In this document: one piece after another, positions 49,889 through 58,485 of the stretch
Numbering within the stretch: the stretch's first letter is position 1
How the letters are laid out: every line of letters starts with the position of its first letter
Source: Nocardia sp. CC227C
GTDB lineage: Bacteria; Actinomycetota; Actinomycetes; Mycobacteriales; Mycobacteriaceae
Reading direction: 5' to 3'
NCBI RefSeq assembly: GCF_030767025.1
Contig: NZ_JASITE010000011.1
Span: 1 to 64,000 of the forward strand
Length of the DNA stretch: 64,000 nucleotides
The notes under the pieces: generated by a model
What the model saw: the letters and a program-made list of their open reading frames with translations, nothing else
Told to the model about the DNA's origin: nothing
The model's database searches: none
Position numbers and translations under genes: made by a program

Positions 49889-51346
49889 ATGTCCACGAAA
49901 GCTCAGACCACCACTGCCGGTGCCGCCGAGACGAGCTCGGCCTCCGAGGGAGCGTACGCACTGCCGACGCAGACCCGGAAGCTCACCGGATGGGGTCGCA
50001 CCGCACCGACAACATCCGAGGTCCTCGCCACGTCCGATCCCGAGGTGATCGCCAAGGCGGTCGCCATGGTGGCCGAAGACAACGAGTCGAAGCCCGCACA
50101 TCTGCGCCGCGGCGTCATCGCGCGCGGGCTCGGGCGTTCGTACGGCGACAACGCGCAGAACGCGGGCGGTCTCGTGGTCGACATGACCGCGCTGAACAAG
50201 ATCCACAAGATCGACGCCGCCACCCGACTGGTCGATGTCGACGGCGGCGTGAACCTGGATCAGCTCATGAAGGCCGCACTGCCGTTCGGCCTGTGGGTGC
50301 CGGTGCTGCCGGGCACCCGGCAGGTCACCGTGGGCGGGGCCATCGGGTCGGATATCCACGGCAAGAACCATCACAGCGCGGGCAGCTTCGGCAATCACGT
50401 GCGGTCGATGGAGCTGCTCACCGCCGACGGCACCGTGCACCACATCACGCCCAAGAAGAACGCGAAGCTGTTCTGGGCGACGGTGGGCGGGTGCGGTCTG
50501 ACCGGCATCATCCTGCGGGCCACCATCGAGATGACGCCCACCGAGACTGCGTATTTCATTGCCGACGGTGATGTCACCCCGACGCTGGACGACACCATCG
50601 CCTTCCACAGCGACGGTTCCGAGGACCGCTACGAGTACAGCTCGGCCTGGTTCGACGCCATCAGCCCGATGCCGAAGCTGGGGCGCGCCGCGATCTCGCG
50701 CGGCAATCTGGCCAAGCTGGATCAGCTGCCGAAGAAGCTGCGGAAGGATCCGCTGAAGTTCAACGGCAAGACCTTCTTCACGCTGCCGGACGTGTTCCCG
50801 AACGGGCTGGCCAACAAGTACACCTTCACGCCCATCGGCGAGATCTGGTACCGCAAGTCGGGTACCTACCGGGGCAAGGTGCAGAATCTGACGCAGTTCT
50901 ATCACCCGCTGGACATGCTGGGTGAGTGGAACCGCGGCTACGGCTCGAACGGCTTCCTGCAGTACCAGTTCGTGGTGCCGCCGGAGTCGGTGGACGAGTT
51001 CAAGCGCATCATCGTCGACATCCAGCAGTCCGGGTTCTACTCGTTCCTGAACGTCTTCAAACTGTTCGGTCCGGGTAACCAGGCCCCGCTGAGCTTCCCC
51101 ATGCCGGGCTGGAACATCTGCGTGGACTTCCCGATCAAGGCGGGGCTCAACGAGTTCGTCAACGACCTCGATCGACGCGTGCTGGAATTCGGCGGACGGC
51201 TCTACACCGGCAAGGACTCCCGCACCACCGCGGAGACCTTCCACAAGATGTACCCCCGGATCGGCGAGTGGATCAAGGTCCGCCGAACCGTCGACCCCAC
51301 AGGCGTTTTCATGTCCGATATGGCGAGAAGGCTGGAGCTTCAGTGA
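49889..51346 (+). CDS. dprE1: Decaprenylphosphoryl-beta-D-ribose 2'-oxidase
   Basis: 485 residues from the ATG at 49889; an ATG at 49868 is also possible. The FAD-binding PCMH domain shows HLRRGVIARGLGRSYGDNAQ, PGTRQVTVGGAIGSDIHGKN and ATVGGCGLTGIILRATIEM. The substrate domain includes ISRGNLAKLDQLPKKLRKDP and the C-terminal EFGGRLYTGKDSRTTAETFH. The Cys that benzothiazinones attack (Cys387 in M. tuberculosis) is conserved in GWNICVDFPIKAG as Cys411. DprE1 oxidises DPR at C2 in the first half of the epimerisation to DPA, the arabinose donor. The last codons overlap dprE2 (GTGA). Confidence 0.95.
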   Translation: MSTKAQTTTAGAAETSSASEGAYALPTQTRKLTGWGRTAPTTSEVLATSDPEVIAKAVAMVAEDNESKPAHLRRGVIARGLGRSYGDNAQNAGGLVVDMTALNKIHKIDAATRLVDVDGGVNLDQLMKAALPFGLWVPVLPGTRQVTVGGAIGSDIHGKNHHSAGSFGNHVRSMELLTADGTVHHITPKKNAKLFWATVGGCGLTGIILRATIEMTPTETAYFIADGDVTPTLDDTIAFHSDGSEDRYEYSSAWFDAISPMPKLGRAAISRGNLAKLDQLPKKLRKDPLKFNGKTFFTLPDVFPNGLANKYTFTPIGEIWYRKSGTYRGKVQNLTQFYHPLDMLGEWNRGYGSNGFLQYQFVVPPESVDEFKRIIVDIQQSGFYSFLNVFKLFGPGNQAPLSFPMPGWNICVDFPIKAGLNEFVNDLDRRVLEFGGRLYTGKDSRTTAETFHKMYPRIGEWIKVRRTVDPTGVFMSDMARRLELQ

Positions 51347-52104
51347 TCAATGCGGTCGGGAATCCGCAGACCATTCTGCTGCTGGGCGGCACCTCCGAGA
51401 TCGGTCTGGCGATCTGCTCGGAGTACCTGAAGAAAGCCCCCGCGCGCATCGTCCTCGCGGCGCTGCCCAATGATCCGCTGCGCGAGCAGGCGGTGGCGCA
51501 GATGAAGGACGCGGGCGCGTCCGACGTCGAGCTCATCGACTTCGACGCGCTCGATATGGACAGCCACCCCGAGGTCATCGAGCAGGCGTGGGCGCGCGGC
51601 GACGTCGATGTCGCCATCGTGGCCTTCGGCATGCTCGGCGACGCCGAGGAACTGTGGCAGGACCAGCGCAAGGCCGTCATCGCCGCCGAACTCAACTACA
51701 CCGCCGCCGTCTCGGTGGGCGTGCTGGTCGGCGAGAAGATGAAGGTGCAGGGCTACGGCCGCATCATCGCCATGTCGTCGGTCGCCGGCGAGCGGGTGCG
51801 CCGCTCCAACTTCGTCTACGGCTCCACCAAGGCCGGACTCGACGGCTTCTACCTGGGCCTCGGCGAGGCGCTGCGCCCGCACGGGCCGCGCGTCACCGTC
51901 ATCCGCCCGGGACAGGTACGGACCCGGATGTCGGCGCACGTCAAGGAAGCCCCGCTCACCGTGGACAAGGAGCAGGTGGCCGCGCTCGCGGTCAGCGGTT
52001 CCGCCAAGGGCAAGGAAATCGTCTGGGCCCCGGGCACTTTCCGCTACGTGATGATGATCCTGCGGCACATCCCGCGCGCGGTGTTCCGCAAGCTGCCGGT
52101 GTAG
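51343..52104 (+). CDS. dprE2: Decaprenylphosphoryl-2-keto-ribose reductase
   Basis: 253 residues from the GTG overlapping the dprE1 stop. An SDR: ILLLGGTSEIGLAICSEYLK (NADH loop), ALDMDSHPEV, VAIVAFGMLGD, MSSVAGERVRRSNFVYGSTK with the Ser-Tyr-Lys catalytic set, and VIRPGQVRTRMSAHVKEAPL. It reduces the DprE1 product to decaprenyl-phosphoryl-arabinose. The tail FRYVMMILRHIPRAVFRKLP may bind the membrane. A strong hairpin terminator lies 46 bases after the stop. Confidence 0.94.
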   Translation: MINAVGNPQTILLLGGTSEIGLAICSEYLKKAPARIVLAALPNDPLREQAVAQMKDAGASDVELIDFDALDMDSHPEVIEQAWARGDVDVAIVAFGMLGDAEELWQDQRKAVIAAELNYTAAVSVGVLVGEKMKVQGYGRIIAMSSVAGERVRRSNFVYGSTKAGLDGFYLGLGEALRPHGPRVTVIRPGQVRTRMSAHVKEAPLTVDKEQVAALAVSGSAKGKEIVWAPGTFRYVMMILRHIPRAVFRKLPV

Positions 52105-52150
52105 GGGTCGTTCGAGGGCCCGGCCCGCCGCGTATCGGCGACAACCGTGT

Positions 52151-52183
52151 ACTGCCGCATCTTCGGCGTGAAGGTGCGGCAGT
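52151..52183 (+). terminator. Hairpin terminator after dprE2
   Basis: A 9-bp stem (ACTGCCGCA/TGCGGCAGT) is extended by CTTC/GAAG across one mismatch and followed by TCTCGTC. It separates dprE1-dprE2 from aftA, which then must have its own promoter in 52184-52284. Confidence 0.6.
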
Positions 52184-52284
52184 TCTCGTCTGCGGGGTCG
52201 AGCCCGAGGTAACGCGGTGTGGGCGTGGCGGGCGGTTAGGCTGTCGCGCGGTGACCACACACGGACCGAGCATCCGGAGGCAGA

Positions 52285-54798
52285 GTGCACGACACGACTA
52301 CGGAACCAACCGGGGGGCGCGGGGGGCTGCTGGCGCGGCAGGCCGGGGGCGCGCTCGGTGAGGCGGTGCTCGCGGGCGCGGTCGCCGCGGTGGTGGCCGG
52401 GGTCTGGTTGGTGGCGTTCGCGAGCGTGGCGTGGCCCGCGTTCAACTCCTCCAATGTGACGCGGGCACTGACCACCGTCGGGCAGGTGGTCGCCGTCGCC
52501 ATGCTGGTGGCGGCGATCTGGCTGGTGCGGGCGCGGAAGTGGCCGTGGGTGGCGAAAGTGCTGTCGTGGGGCGGTATTTCGACGTTCGTGACGGTGACGC
52601 TGGGGATGCCGCTCGGGGCGACCAAGCTGTATCTGTTCGGGCTGTCGGTGGACCAGGAGTTCCGGACGCAGTATCTGACGCGGCTGACCGACGGTGCGGC
52701 ACTGCGGGATATGAACTACGTGGATCTGCCGCCGTTCTATCCGGCCGGATGGTTCTGGGCCGGTGGGCGATTCGCGAATCTGTTCGGCCTCGACGGATGG
52801 GAGGCGTTCAAGCCCTGGGCCATCACCGCATTGGCCGTGGCCGCGGCGCTGGCACTCGTGCTGTGGTCCAAGCTGATTCGTGCGGACTGGGCGATCGCCG
52901 TCGCCGCCGCCACCACGGCGGTGACGGTGGCGTACGCCGCGCCGGAGGCGTACAGCGCGGTGCTGGTCGTGCTGCTGCCGCCGGTGCTGGTACTGGCCTG
53001 GGGGGCGCTGCACCGGCCCGCCGAATACGGGGCTGTTGGATATCGGGCTGAATTTCAGACCGAGGGTGCACGAACAGCTGGCGGCGAAGCTGCTGGATCC
53101 AGGGCCGCGGGTTCCAAAGCCGCGGGCTCCGGGGCTGCGGGATCCGACGCCGCAGGATCCGACCCCGCAGGATCCGACCCCGCAGGATCCGACCCCGCAG
53201 GATCCGACCCCGCAGGATCCGACGCTGCGGGATCCGACGCTGCGGGATCCGACGCTGCGGGATCCGACGCCGCAGGATCCGGGGCGGCGGGATCCAGCGC
53301 GGCAGGATCCAAAGCCGCGGGCTCCAGCGCGACGACCTCTGAAGCCGCAGGGTCCGGGGCGGCGGGATCCGACGCCGCAGGATCCGACCCCGCAGGGTCC
53401 GGGGCGGCAGGATCCGACGCCGCGGGCTCCGGGGCGGCAGGATCCGACGCCGCTGGCTCCGGCGCGGCGGGATCCAAAGCCGCGGGCTCCGGCGCTGCGG
53501 GTTCCGACGCCGCAGGGTCCGGGGCTGTGGGTTTCGAGGCCGCGGGTTCCCGGGCTGTGGGGTCTGTCTCGACCGCCGGGGGGTGGGGGGCCGTGCTCGG
53601 CACCGGGCTGTTCCTCGGGCTGGCGGCCACGTTCTACACGCTGTATTTCGCGGTGGCGGTGTTCGCGGTGTGTCTGATGGCGGTGGCCGCCGCCGGAATC
53701 GCGCTGTGGCAGCGGCATGCCGCGCTGCGGGTGCATCGGCGCACCAAGCAGGAGGTGCCCGGTGTCTGGCGGCTGCTGCGGCCGATCCTGGTGCGGCTGA
53801 TCGCGATCGGCGTGGTCGCGGGGCTGCTGGCGCTGGTGGTGTGGCTGCCGTTCCTGCTGCGGGTACTGCGCGAGGGCTTCCCCAGCTCGGGCACCGCCTT
53901 CCACTATCTGCCCGAGGGCGGGGCGCGGCTGCCGCTGCCCATGTTCGAACTCTCACTGCTGGGCGGGCTGTGCCTGATCGGCGTGATCTGGCTGGTGCTG
54001 CGGGTGGGCAGTTCACGGCGGGCGCAGGCGCTGACGGTGGGCGTGGTGGCCGTCTACCTGTGGTGCCTGCTGTCCATGCTGCTGACCGCGGCCGGGACCA
54101 CGCTGCTGTCCTTCCGGTTGGAGCCGGTGCTGCTGGTGCTGCTGGCGGCGGCGGGCGCGTTCGGTTTCGCGGAGGGCGCGCGGGCGATCTACCAGGTGTT
54201 GAACGAGCCGGAACGGTTCCGGGCCGTGGTCGCGGCCGTGGCCGTGCTCGGCGCGATCGGCTTCGGCCAGCAGATCCCGGAGATCCTCGAACCGGAGATC
54301 ACCACGGCCTACACCGACACCGACGGCGACGGCGTGCGCGCGGACAAGTTCCCCCCGTCGGCGGTCTCGTACTACCACGAGATCGATGCCGCCCTGCGCG
54401 AGCAGACCGGCCGCCCCCGCGACGAGACGGTGGTGCTCACCGCCGACCTCAGCTTCCTGTCCATCTACCCCTACTTCGGTTTCCAGGCCCTGACCTCGCA
54501 CTACGCCAATCCACTCGCCGATTTCCCGGCCCGCGCCGACGAGATCGAGCGCTGGTCCACCCTGGAATCCCCCGAGGAGTTGGTCGAGGCCCTTCGCACC
54601 GCCCCCTGGCGCGCCCCCGACGCCTTCCTCTTCCGCCAGTCCGGCGACAACTACACCCTGCGCCTGGCCGAAGACGTCTACCCGAACCAGCCCAACGTGA
54701 AGCGCTACCAGGTGACCTTCCCGGCTCAGCTGTTCGACGACCCCCGCTTCACCGTGACCGATATCGGACCGTTCACGGTGGTGGTCGTGGAGCGCTGA
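52285..54798 (+). CDS. aftA: Galactan 5-O-arabinofuranosyltransferase (AftA) with long repeat insertion
   Basis: 837 residues from the GTG at 52285 with GGAGG five bases upstream. The N-terminal half has multiple membrane helices; the first external loop reads FGLSVDQEFRTQYLTRLTDG, with the acidic GT-C motif (Asp-x-Glu), and then YVDLPPFYPAGWFWAGGRFA. After residue 260 comes a ~155-residue repeat insertion, then further helices and a periplasmic C-terminal domain (TAYTDTDGDGVRADKFPPSA to the end). AftA adds the first arabinose to galactan from DPA, priming the Emb enzymes. The M. tuberculosis enzyme is about 643 residues, so the excess is mainly the repeat. Confidence 0.88.
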   Translation: MHDTTTEPTGGRGGLLARQAGGALGEAVLAGAVAAVVAGVWLVAFASVAWPAFNSSNVTRALTTVGQVVAVAMLVAAIWLVRARKWPWVAKVLSWGGISTFVTVTLGMPLGATKLYLFGLSVDQEFRTQYLTRLTDGAALRDMNYVDLPPFYPAGWFWAGGRFANLFGLDGWEAFKPWAITALAVAAALALVLWSKLIRADWAIAVAAATTAVTVAYAAPEAYSAVLVVLLPPVLVLAWGALHRPAEYGAVGYRAEFQTEGARTAGGEAAGSRAAGSKAAGSGAAGSDAAGSDPAGSDPAGSDPAGSDPAGSDAAGSDAAGSDAAGSDAAGSGAAGSSAAGSKAAGSSATTSEAAGSGAAGSDAAGSDPAGSGAAGSDAAGSGAAGSDAAGSGAAGSKAAGSGAAGSDAAGSGAVGFEAAGSRAVGSVSTAGGWGAVLGTGLFLGLAATFYTLYFAVAVFAVCLMAVAAAGIALWQRHAALRVHRRTKQEVPGVWRLLRPILVRLIAIGVVAGLLALVVWLPFLLRVLREGFPSSGTAFHYLPEGGARLPLPMFELSLLGGLCLIGVIWLVLRVGSSRRAQALTVGVVAVYLWCLLSMLLTAAGTTLLSFRLEPVLLVLLAAAGAFGFAEGARAIYQVLNEPERFRAVVAAVAVLGAIGFGQQIPEILEPEITTAYTDTDGDGVRADKFPPSAVSYYHEIDAALREQTGRPRDETVVLTADLSFLSIYPYFGFQALTSHYANPLADFPARADEIERWSTLESPEELVEALRTAPWRAPDAFLFRQSGDNYTLRLAEDVYPNQPNVKRYQVTFPAQLFDDPRFTVTDIGPFTVVVVER
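53098..53562 (+). repeat. 15-bp tandem repeat array (about 31 units) inside aftA
   Basis: Units of the type GACCCCGCAGGATCC encode five-residue repeats (AAGSD, PAGSD, AAGSG, AAGSK). Several neighbouring units are identical (four consecutive copies at about 53161-53220, three of a variant at 53221-53265). All three forward frames stay open because the unit length is a multiple of three and it has no stop. The array makes a ~155-residue disordered loop between membrane helices. Confidence 0.95.
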
Positions 54799-54839
54799 TC
54801 CCGGGTCACGACGCCCGCCCGGCTCACGACGCCCCCGGG

Positions 54840-55202
54840 TCACGTCGCCGATCGGGCCGCTTCGTCAGTCCGGGTCGCGTCGCCGGTCCAGGCTCGGCCG
54901 CCGCTTCGGGTTGGGTCAGCGGGCCGGCTCACGGCCGCCAGGCGAGCGGCGAACTCGTCGGCGTGGCGGGCAAGGGGATCGCTCGTGGGCTCGGTGGATG
55001 TCGCATCCTTGATCAGCATGCGTACCTCCGCCAACTCCGCGTCGACCGCCTCGATCAAGGCCGCCATGGCCGGGGCCTTGTGCGGGCAGTCCGCGCTGCG
55101 GCATCCGGCGTGCGCTTCGAGACTATGACGGGCCAGCTGGTAGGAGCCCCACGCGGGGCATGGCGCACGATCGGCACCCGGTGTCGGCGGCGATTCGAGC
55201 AT
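54840..55202 (-). CDS. Small Cys-containing soluble protein of unknown function
   Basis: 120 residues from the ATG at 55202, which overlaps the stop of the preceding 88-residue gene (TGATG). The N-terminal part has several cysteines and histidines (APCPAWGSYQLARHSLEAHA, then GCRSADCPHKA), suggesting metal or zinc binding. A helix with heptads follows (AALIEAVDAELAEVRMLIKD) and then an Arg/Thr-rich tail. I do not recognise the family. Coupling to the membrane protein upstream and location opposite an XRE/DUF5753 regulator suggest that the two genes form the target operon of that regulator. Confidence 0.55.
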   Translation of the reverse strand: MLESPPTPGADRAPCPAWGSYQLARHSLEAHAGCRSADCPHKAPAMAALIEAVDAELAEVRMLIKDATSTEPTSDPLARHADEFAARLAAVSRPADPTRSGGRAWTGDATRTDEAARSAT

Positions 55203-55468
55203 CACTTGCCGCCGCTCGGCGAGCCCGCCATCAGCAGTCGACCATCGAATCCGCTGCCGCAACGATGTCTGCCACGCCCCGAACGATGCGCGCCACCGCG
55301 ACGGCGTGGACGCGGAACCTCCACGCTGCCGCCACCTTCGACGTACGGCAGGACAAAAGGGGGAAGCTCGCGATCCTCCCGCCAGTCCTCGCCGATACCG
55401 CGCATCGCCCAGACGAAGACGAGCGCACCCAACGCTGCCAATCCCAGAATCCAGACTTCCCAATACAT
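55202..55468 (-). CDS. Small membrane protein, 88 residues
   Basis: GAGGAG eight bases before the ATG at 55468 supports the start. One transmembrane helix (VWILGLAALGALVFVWAMRG) is followed by an acidic GIGEDWREDRELPPF segment. A basic Arg/Gly-rich tail (RPRRRGGAHRSGRGRHRCGS) completes it. The longer open frame upstream is read-through of the operator region. No family was recognised. It is translationally coupled to the 120-residue gene downstream. Its 5' end faces the DUF5753 regulator across 191 bases with palindromic operators. Confidence 0.6.
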   Translation of the reverse strand: MYWEVWILGLAALGALVFVWAMRGIGEDWREDRELPPFVLPYVEGGGSVEVPRPRRRGGAHRSGRGRHRCGSGFDGRLLMAGSPSGGK

Positions 55469-55566
55469 TCGACGATCTCCTCGCGTGCGTACCGGTTCGA
55501 TTCGAAGCACCGAGCGGCGGATCCGCGCTGTCGTCGCCGGGTGTAGGACCAGTAGACATCTCCGAA

Positions 55567-55636
55567 TCCACACCGTGTGGACAGTCCGCGGAATACCGTG
55601 GAGTGTCCACTGTGGACACTGTCCGTACTGGACACT
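55567..55636. promoter_or_regulatory. Palindromic operator cluster upstream of XRE/DUF5753 gene
   Basis: Two palindromes share a TCCAC...GTGGA core: TCCACACCGTGTGGA (55567-55581) and the perfect 9-1-9 palindrome AGTGTCCACTGTGGACACT (55602-55620). A half site CTGGACACT follows at 55628-55636. The cluster ends 24 bases before the regulator's ATG and faces the divergent small-gene operon, so it probably controls both. Confidence 0.7.
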
Positions 55637-55659
55637 CGGACGATAGTGAGGCTGACGAA

Positions 55660-56559
55660 ATGGCCGGAACAACAGTCGCCCGTATGGATTTCGGGGCGTT
55701 CGTCCAGTCGCTGCGCAAAGCGGCGGGGAAGGTGCCACTGGCCGCCGCCAAACACATCGACACGTCACGCCAGACGATCATGCGGCTCGAGGAAGGCTGG
55801 CCGACGCGGCTGAGCACGCCGCAGATCGAACAACTGCTCGAGTTCTATGGTGGGGACGACGACCAGCGCGCGGAGGCTATGCGGCTGTGGGAAGTACTGC
55901 GGTCGCACGAGAAGGCCGACCAGGCACAGGGCAATTCGAAAAGCTATTGGCAACCGTACTCGGACCAGTTCGTCTCGCAGTTCCCCCACTATCTGCGGCT
56001 GGAATCCGCGGCAAACGTGATGATCAGCCATCAAACCGTGCTCGTGCCGGGCCTGCTTCAGATCCCCGAGTACCGGCGAGCTGTGATTCTCATCGATGAG
56101 CCGGATCTGCCCCCGGTCGATACCGAACGAAGGCTCGAACTGATGACCCGCAGGCAAAGTCGGTTGAGCGAAGTCGATTTCCGGATGGATATCCTGCTGT
56201 CCGAAGCGGTTTTACGTCACCGGCCTGCCAGCCCGGCCGTGATGGCGGATCAGCTGCGCTGGCTGGCAGAGGTCGGCGAACAGATCAATGTCAGCATCCG
56301 CGTCGTACCGTTCGGAGTGGGACCACATCGAGGGTTGATCGTCCAGAGCTTCACCCTGTTGGAGTTTCCGCGTGGCGCAAGCGGCCTGACGGTGCCGCCG
56401 GTGGTGTACCTGGACGTGGTGAACGCCCCCATGACCACCGAACGAGCCGATGTTGTCGATCAGTATCGGCAGGCGATCACGCAATTGCAGGCGGTAGCGT
56501 TGACGGAGAAGGACACCAGAGATCTGGTGTTTCGGGCGGCGAAGGAGTACACGGCGTGA
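55660..56559 (+). CDS. XRE-family regulator with DUF5753
   Basis: 299 residues from the ATG at 55660 (GAGG at 55647). The N-terminal HTH includes FGAFVQSLRKAAGKVPLAAA and IDTSRQTIMRLEEGWPTRLS (residues 11-55). The DUF5753 domain (about 110-290) shows LRLESAANVMISHQTVLVPG, LLQIPEYRRAVI, RRQSRLSEVDFRMDILLSEA, and VPFGVGPHRGLIVQSFTLLE. It overlaps the DUF397 gene by four bases (GTGA), the standard Scr1/Scr2-like pairing of Streptomyces and Nocardia. Such pairs regulate differentiation or local accessory genes. Palindromes upstream are probable self-binding sites. Confidence 0.88.
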   Translation: MAGTTVARMDFGAFVQSLRKAAGKVPLAAAKHIDTSRQTIMRLEEGWPTRLSTPQIEQLLEFYGGDDDQRAEAMRLWEVLRSHEKADQAQGNSKSYWQPYSDQFVSQFPHYLRLESAANVMISHQTVLVPGLLQIPEYRRAVILIDEPDLPPVDTERRLELMTRRQSRLSEVDFRMDILLSEAVLRHRPASPAVMADQLRWLAEVGEQINVSIRVVPFGVGPHRGLIVQSFTLLEFPRGASGLTVPPVVYLDVVNAPMTTERADVVDQYRQAITQLQAVALTEKDTRDLVFRAAKEYTA

Positions 56560-56744
56560 GGAAGCCGATCCAGGGAGAATGGTATAAGTCCAGTCGATCC
56601 GAGACCGGGAAGCAGTGCGTCGAGGTCTATCACGCGGAAAACGCTGTCGGCGTGCGTGATTCGAAGAATCCCGGCGGGTCCGAGCTGTGGTTCACCCCGG
56701 AGCAGTGGGATGGCTTCCTCACCAGCGGTATCTGGCAGGACTGA
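56556..56744 (+). CDS. DUF397 protein, partner of the XRE/DUF5753 regulator
   Basis: 62 residues from the GTG that overlaps the regulator's stop. It has the DUF397 signature: WYKSSRSETGKQCVEVYHAE, then VRDSKNPGGSELWFTPEQWD. DUF397 proteins are thought to modulate the DUF5753 regulator, and several act in antagonist/partner fashion. The gene ends 44 bases before the convergent HNH endonuclease. Confidence 0.9.
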   Translation: MRKPIQGEWYKSSRSETGKQCVEVYHAENAVGVRDSKNPGGSELWFTPEQWDGFLTSGIWQD

Positions 56745-56788
56745 ACGCGGTCGCGAGGCGCGGCCTGCGGATTCATTGCCCGTGGCAT

Positions 56789-58402
56789 TCAACTGCCACG
56801 GCGAGGTCTTCGGGTGCAGATGCGGTGACCGTCTCTGAGTTGCCCGGCCGGGTGCTGCGTATCGGTATCGGTGTCCACCGGGGTCTGCGGCCGGTCCGGA
56901 TCGGGGTCGGCAGCGGCCAACCAGTGCCGGTGTTGTTCGGCGGCGTGGGCGTAGTCGGCCAGGATCTGGCGGCGGGCGTGGGCGAGTAGCTCGCCGCCGT
57001 GGTGGCGGGGGTTGGTGCGTGGCGTGCGGGTCGGGTCGACGTGGTGGGGGGCGATCCAGGTGGCGGGGCCGACCGCGCGGGCACCCAGGGGTGGGGCGGG
57101 GGTGGTCCAGCCTTGGGAGGTGTTGGTGATGCGGGCGTGGCAGGGGTCGCAGGCGAGGGTGAGGTTTTCGATGTCGGTGGGGCCGTCGGCGGCGTGTTCG
57201 CGTTTGTGGTGGACGGCGCAGTAGACGGCCGGGGCGTCGCAGCCGGGGCGGGTGCAGCCGCGTTCGGCCGCGATGAGGGCGAGGCGCTGCCACGGGGAGG
57301 CGAGTCGGCGGCTGCCGCCGAGGTGCAGGGGCATGCCGGTGTGGTCGAACACCACCAGGGTCGGTATCGAGCGCTGCGCCATGCGCAGAGCTTCGGTGAT
57401 CGACATGCGGGTGCCCGATGCGGTTCGTGCGACCGCGTCACCGGGCTCGACGATCGAGTCGATGCCGAGGGCGCGTTCGACATCGCCGAGGTGCATGGTC
57501 AGGATGACCGATACCGGGAGGCCGCGATGGGTGCCCGGTTTCTCCGGGCCGCCACCGGCCGCGAGGAATGCGGTGAGGGCGTCGTGGTTGCGCTGCCCGG
57601 CCGATCGCCGGTCACGCCGGGCGGCGGCCTCGATCACAGCGGGGTCGACGGCAGCGGGGGCGGTGCGGGGGCTGTCGGGATCGTCGGGGTTGTTCATGCC
57701 CGGCCGTCCCCATTTCGCGAAGACCATGTCCAGGAAGGCCCGCAGTGTGGGATCGACCAGGCCGTTGAGCGGCGACATGCCGTCGGGGCGTTGGCGGCCC
57801 GGCACCAGCTCGCGCTGCCGGGCGCGGTCGCGGTCGTCGGGCAGCGCGCCGTCGGGGTCGAGGTAGCCGAGGATCTCGTCACCCACGCGGGGGATGTCGT
57901 CGGGAGTGACCTTGCGGGCGGTGTCGGCCAGCACACGTTCGGCCGCTTCACGGTCGGCGGGCGTTACCGCGTGCGGAATCCGCCTCATCACCTTCACGAT
58001 CTGGCGGGCGTGGTCGGCGGAGATCTCACCGTCGGATTGGGCGCGTGCGGTATTCGGCAATTCGACCGCGCCGTCGAATCCGGCGAGCAGGTGGAATCGG
58101 CCCAGCTTCTCGGCCATGCGATAGCGGGAATTGGCGTCGGCGCGCGAGATTCGCACAGTCTCGATCAGGAATTGCCTGGTACCCGCCACACCGGACCGTT
58201 CACCCAGCGAGCGGTCGGAAGTCTCGATTACCAACCTGTGCGACAACGCATCCAGCAGCCGACGCGCCGTTTCGACCTCGCGCATCCATTCGACGAAATC
58301 GTCATCGTTCATGCGGGTGAGATCGCAGTTCAGCGCGGTGGTCGCCGCTGCGACCATGTCGCGGGCGATGCCACGCTCCTGAATTTCCCCTCCCCCGTTC
58401 AT
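56789..58402 (-). CDS. DUF222 / HNH endonuclease (13E12 repeat-family type)
   Basis: 537 residues. The DUF222 domain (about 20-330) includes MREVETARRLLDALSHRLVI, then FLIETVRISRADANSRYRMA. The C-terminal HNH nuclease shows RGCTRPGCDAPAVYCAVHHK with the HH pair, then IENLTLACDPCHARITNTSQ. This is the 13E12 repeat family, present in many dispersed copies in mycobacteria and Nocardia and often regarded as mobile or selfish. Its function is unproven. The last ~100 residues are Arg/Pro/His-rich. Its presence between aftA and the emb gene fits an insertion. Confidence 0.88.
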   Translation of the reverse strand: MNGGGEIQERGIARDMVAAATTALNCDLTRMNDDDFVEWMREVETARRLLDALSHRLVIETSDRSLGERSGVAGTRQFLIETVRISRADANSRYRMAEKLGRFHLLAGFDGAVELPNTARAQSDGEISADHARQIVKVMRRIPHAVTPADREAAERVLADTARKVTPDDIPRVGDEILGYLDPDGALPDDRDRARQRELVPGRQRPDGMSPLNGLVDPTLRAFLDMVFAKWGRPGMNNPDDPDSPRTAPAAVDPAVIEAAARRDRRSAGQRNHDALTAFLAAGGGPEKPGTHRGLPVSVILTMHLGDVERALGIDSIVEPGDAVARTASGTRMSITEALRMAQRSIPTLVVFDHTGMPLHLGGSRRLASPWQRLALIAAERGCTRPGCDAPAVYCAVHHKREHAADGPTDIENLTLACDPCHARITNTSQGWTTPAPPLGARAVGPATWIAPHHVDPTRTPRTNPRHHGGELLAHARRQILADYAHAAEQHRHWLAAADPDPDRPQTPVDTDTDTQHPAGQLRDGHRICTRRPRRGS

Positions 58403-58485
58403 ATCTTCATTCTATAGCGAATCACATTGCGGGAGAACAGGAAAACTATTTGACCTGCGATATCTTCGCATCCGCTTCGTCCGGT

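Noticed and set aside
53098..53562. CRISPR array
   Set aside because: The periodic signal is a 15-bp coding tandem repeat without distinct spacers, inside aftA.
56789..58402. Prophage or integron around the HNH gene
   Set aside because: No integrase, phage structural genes or attachment-site repeats were recognised nearby.
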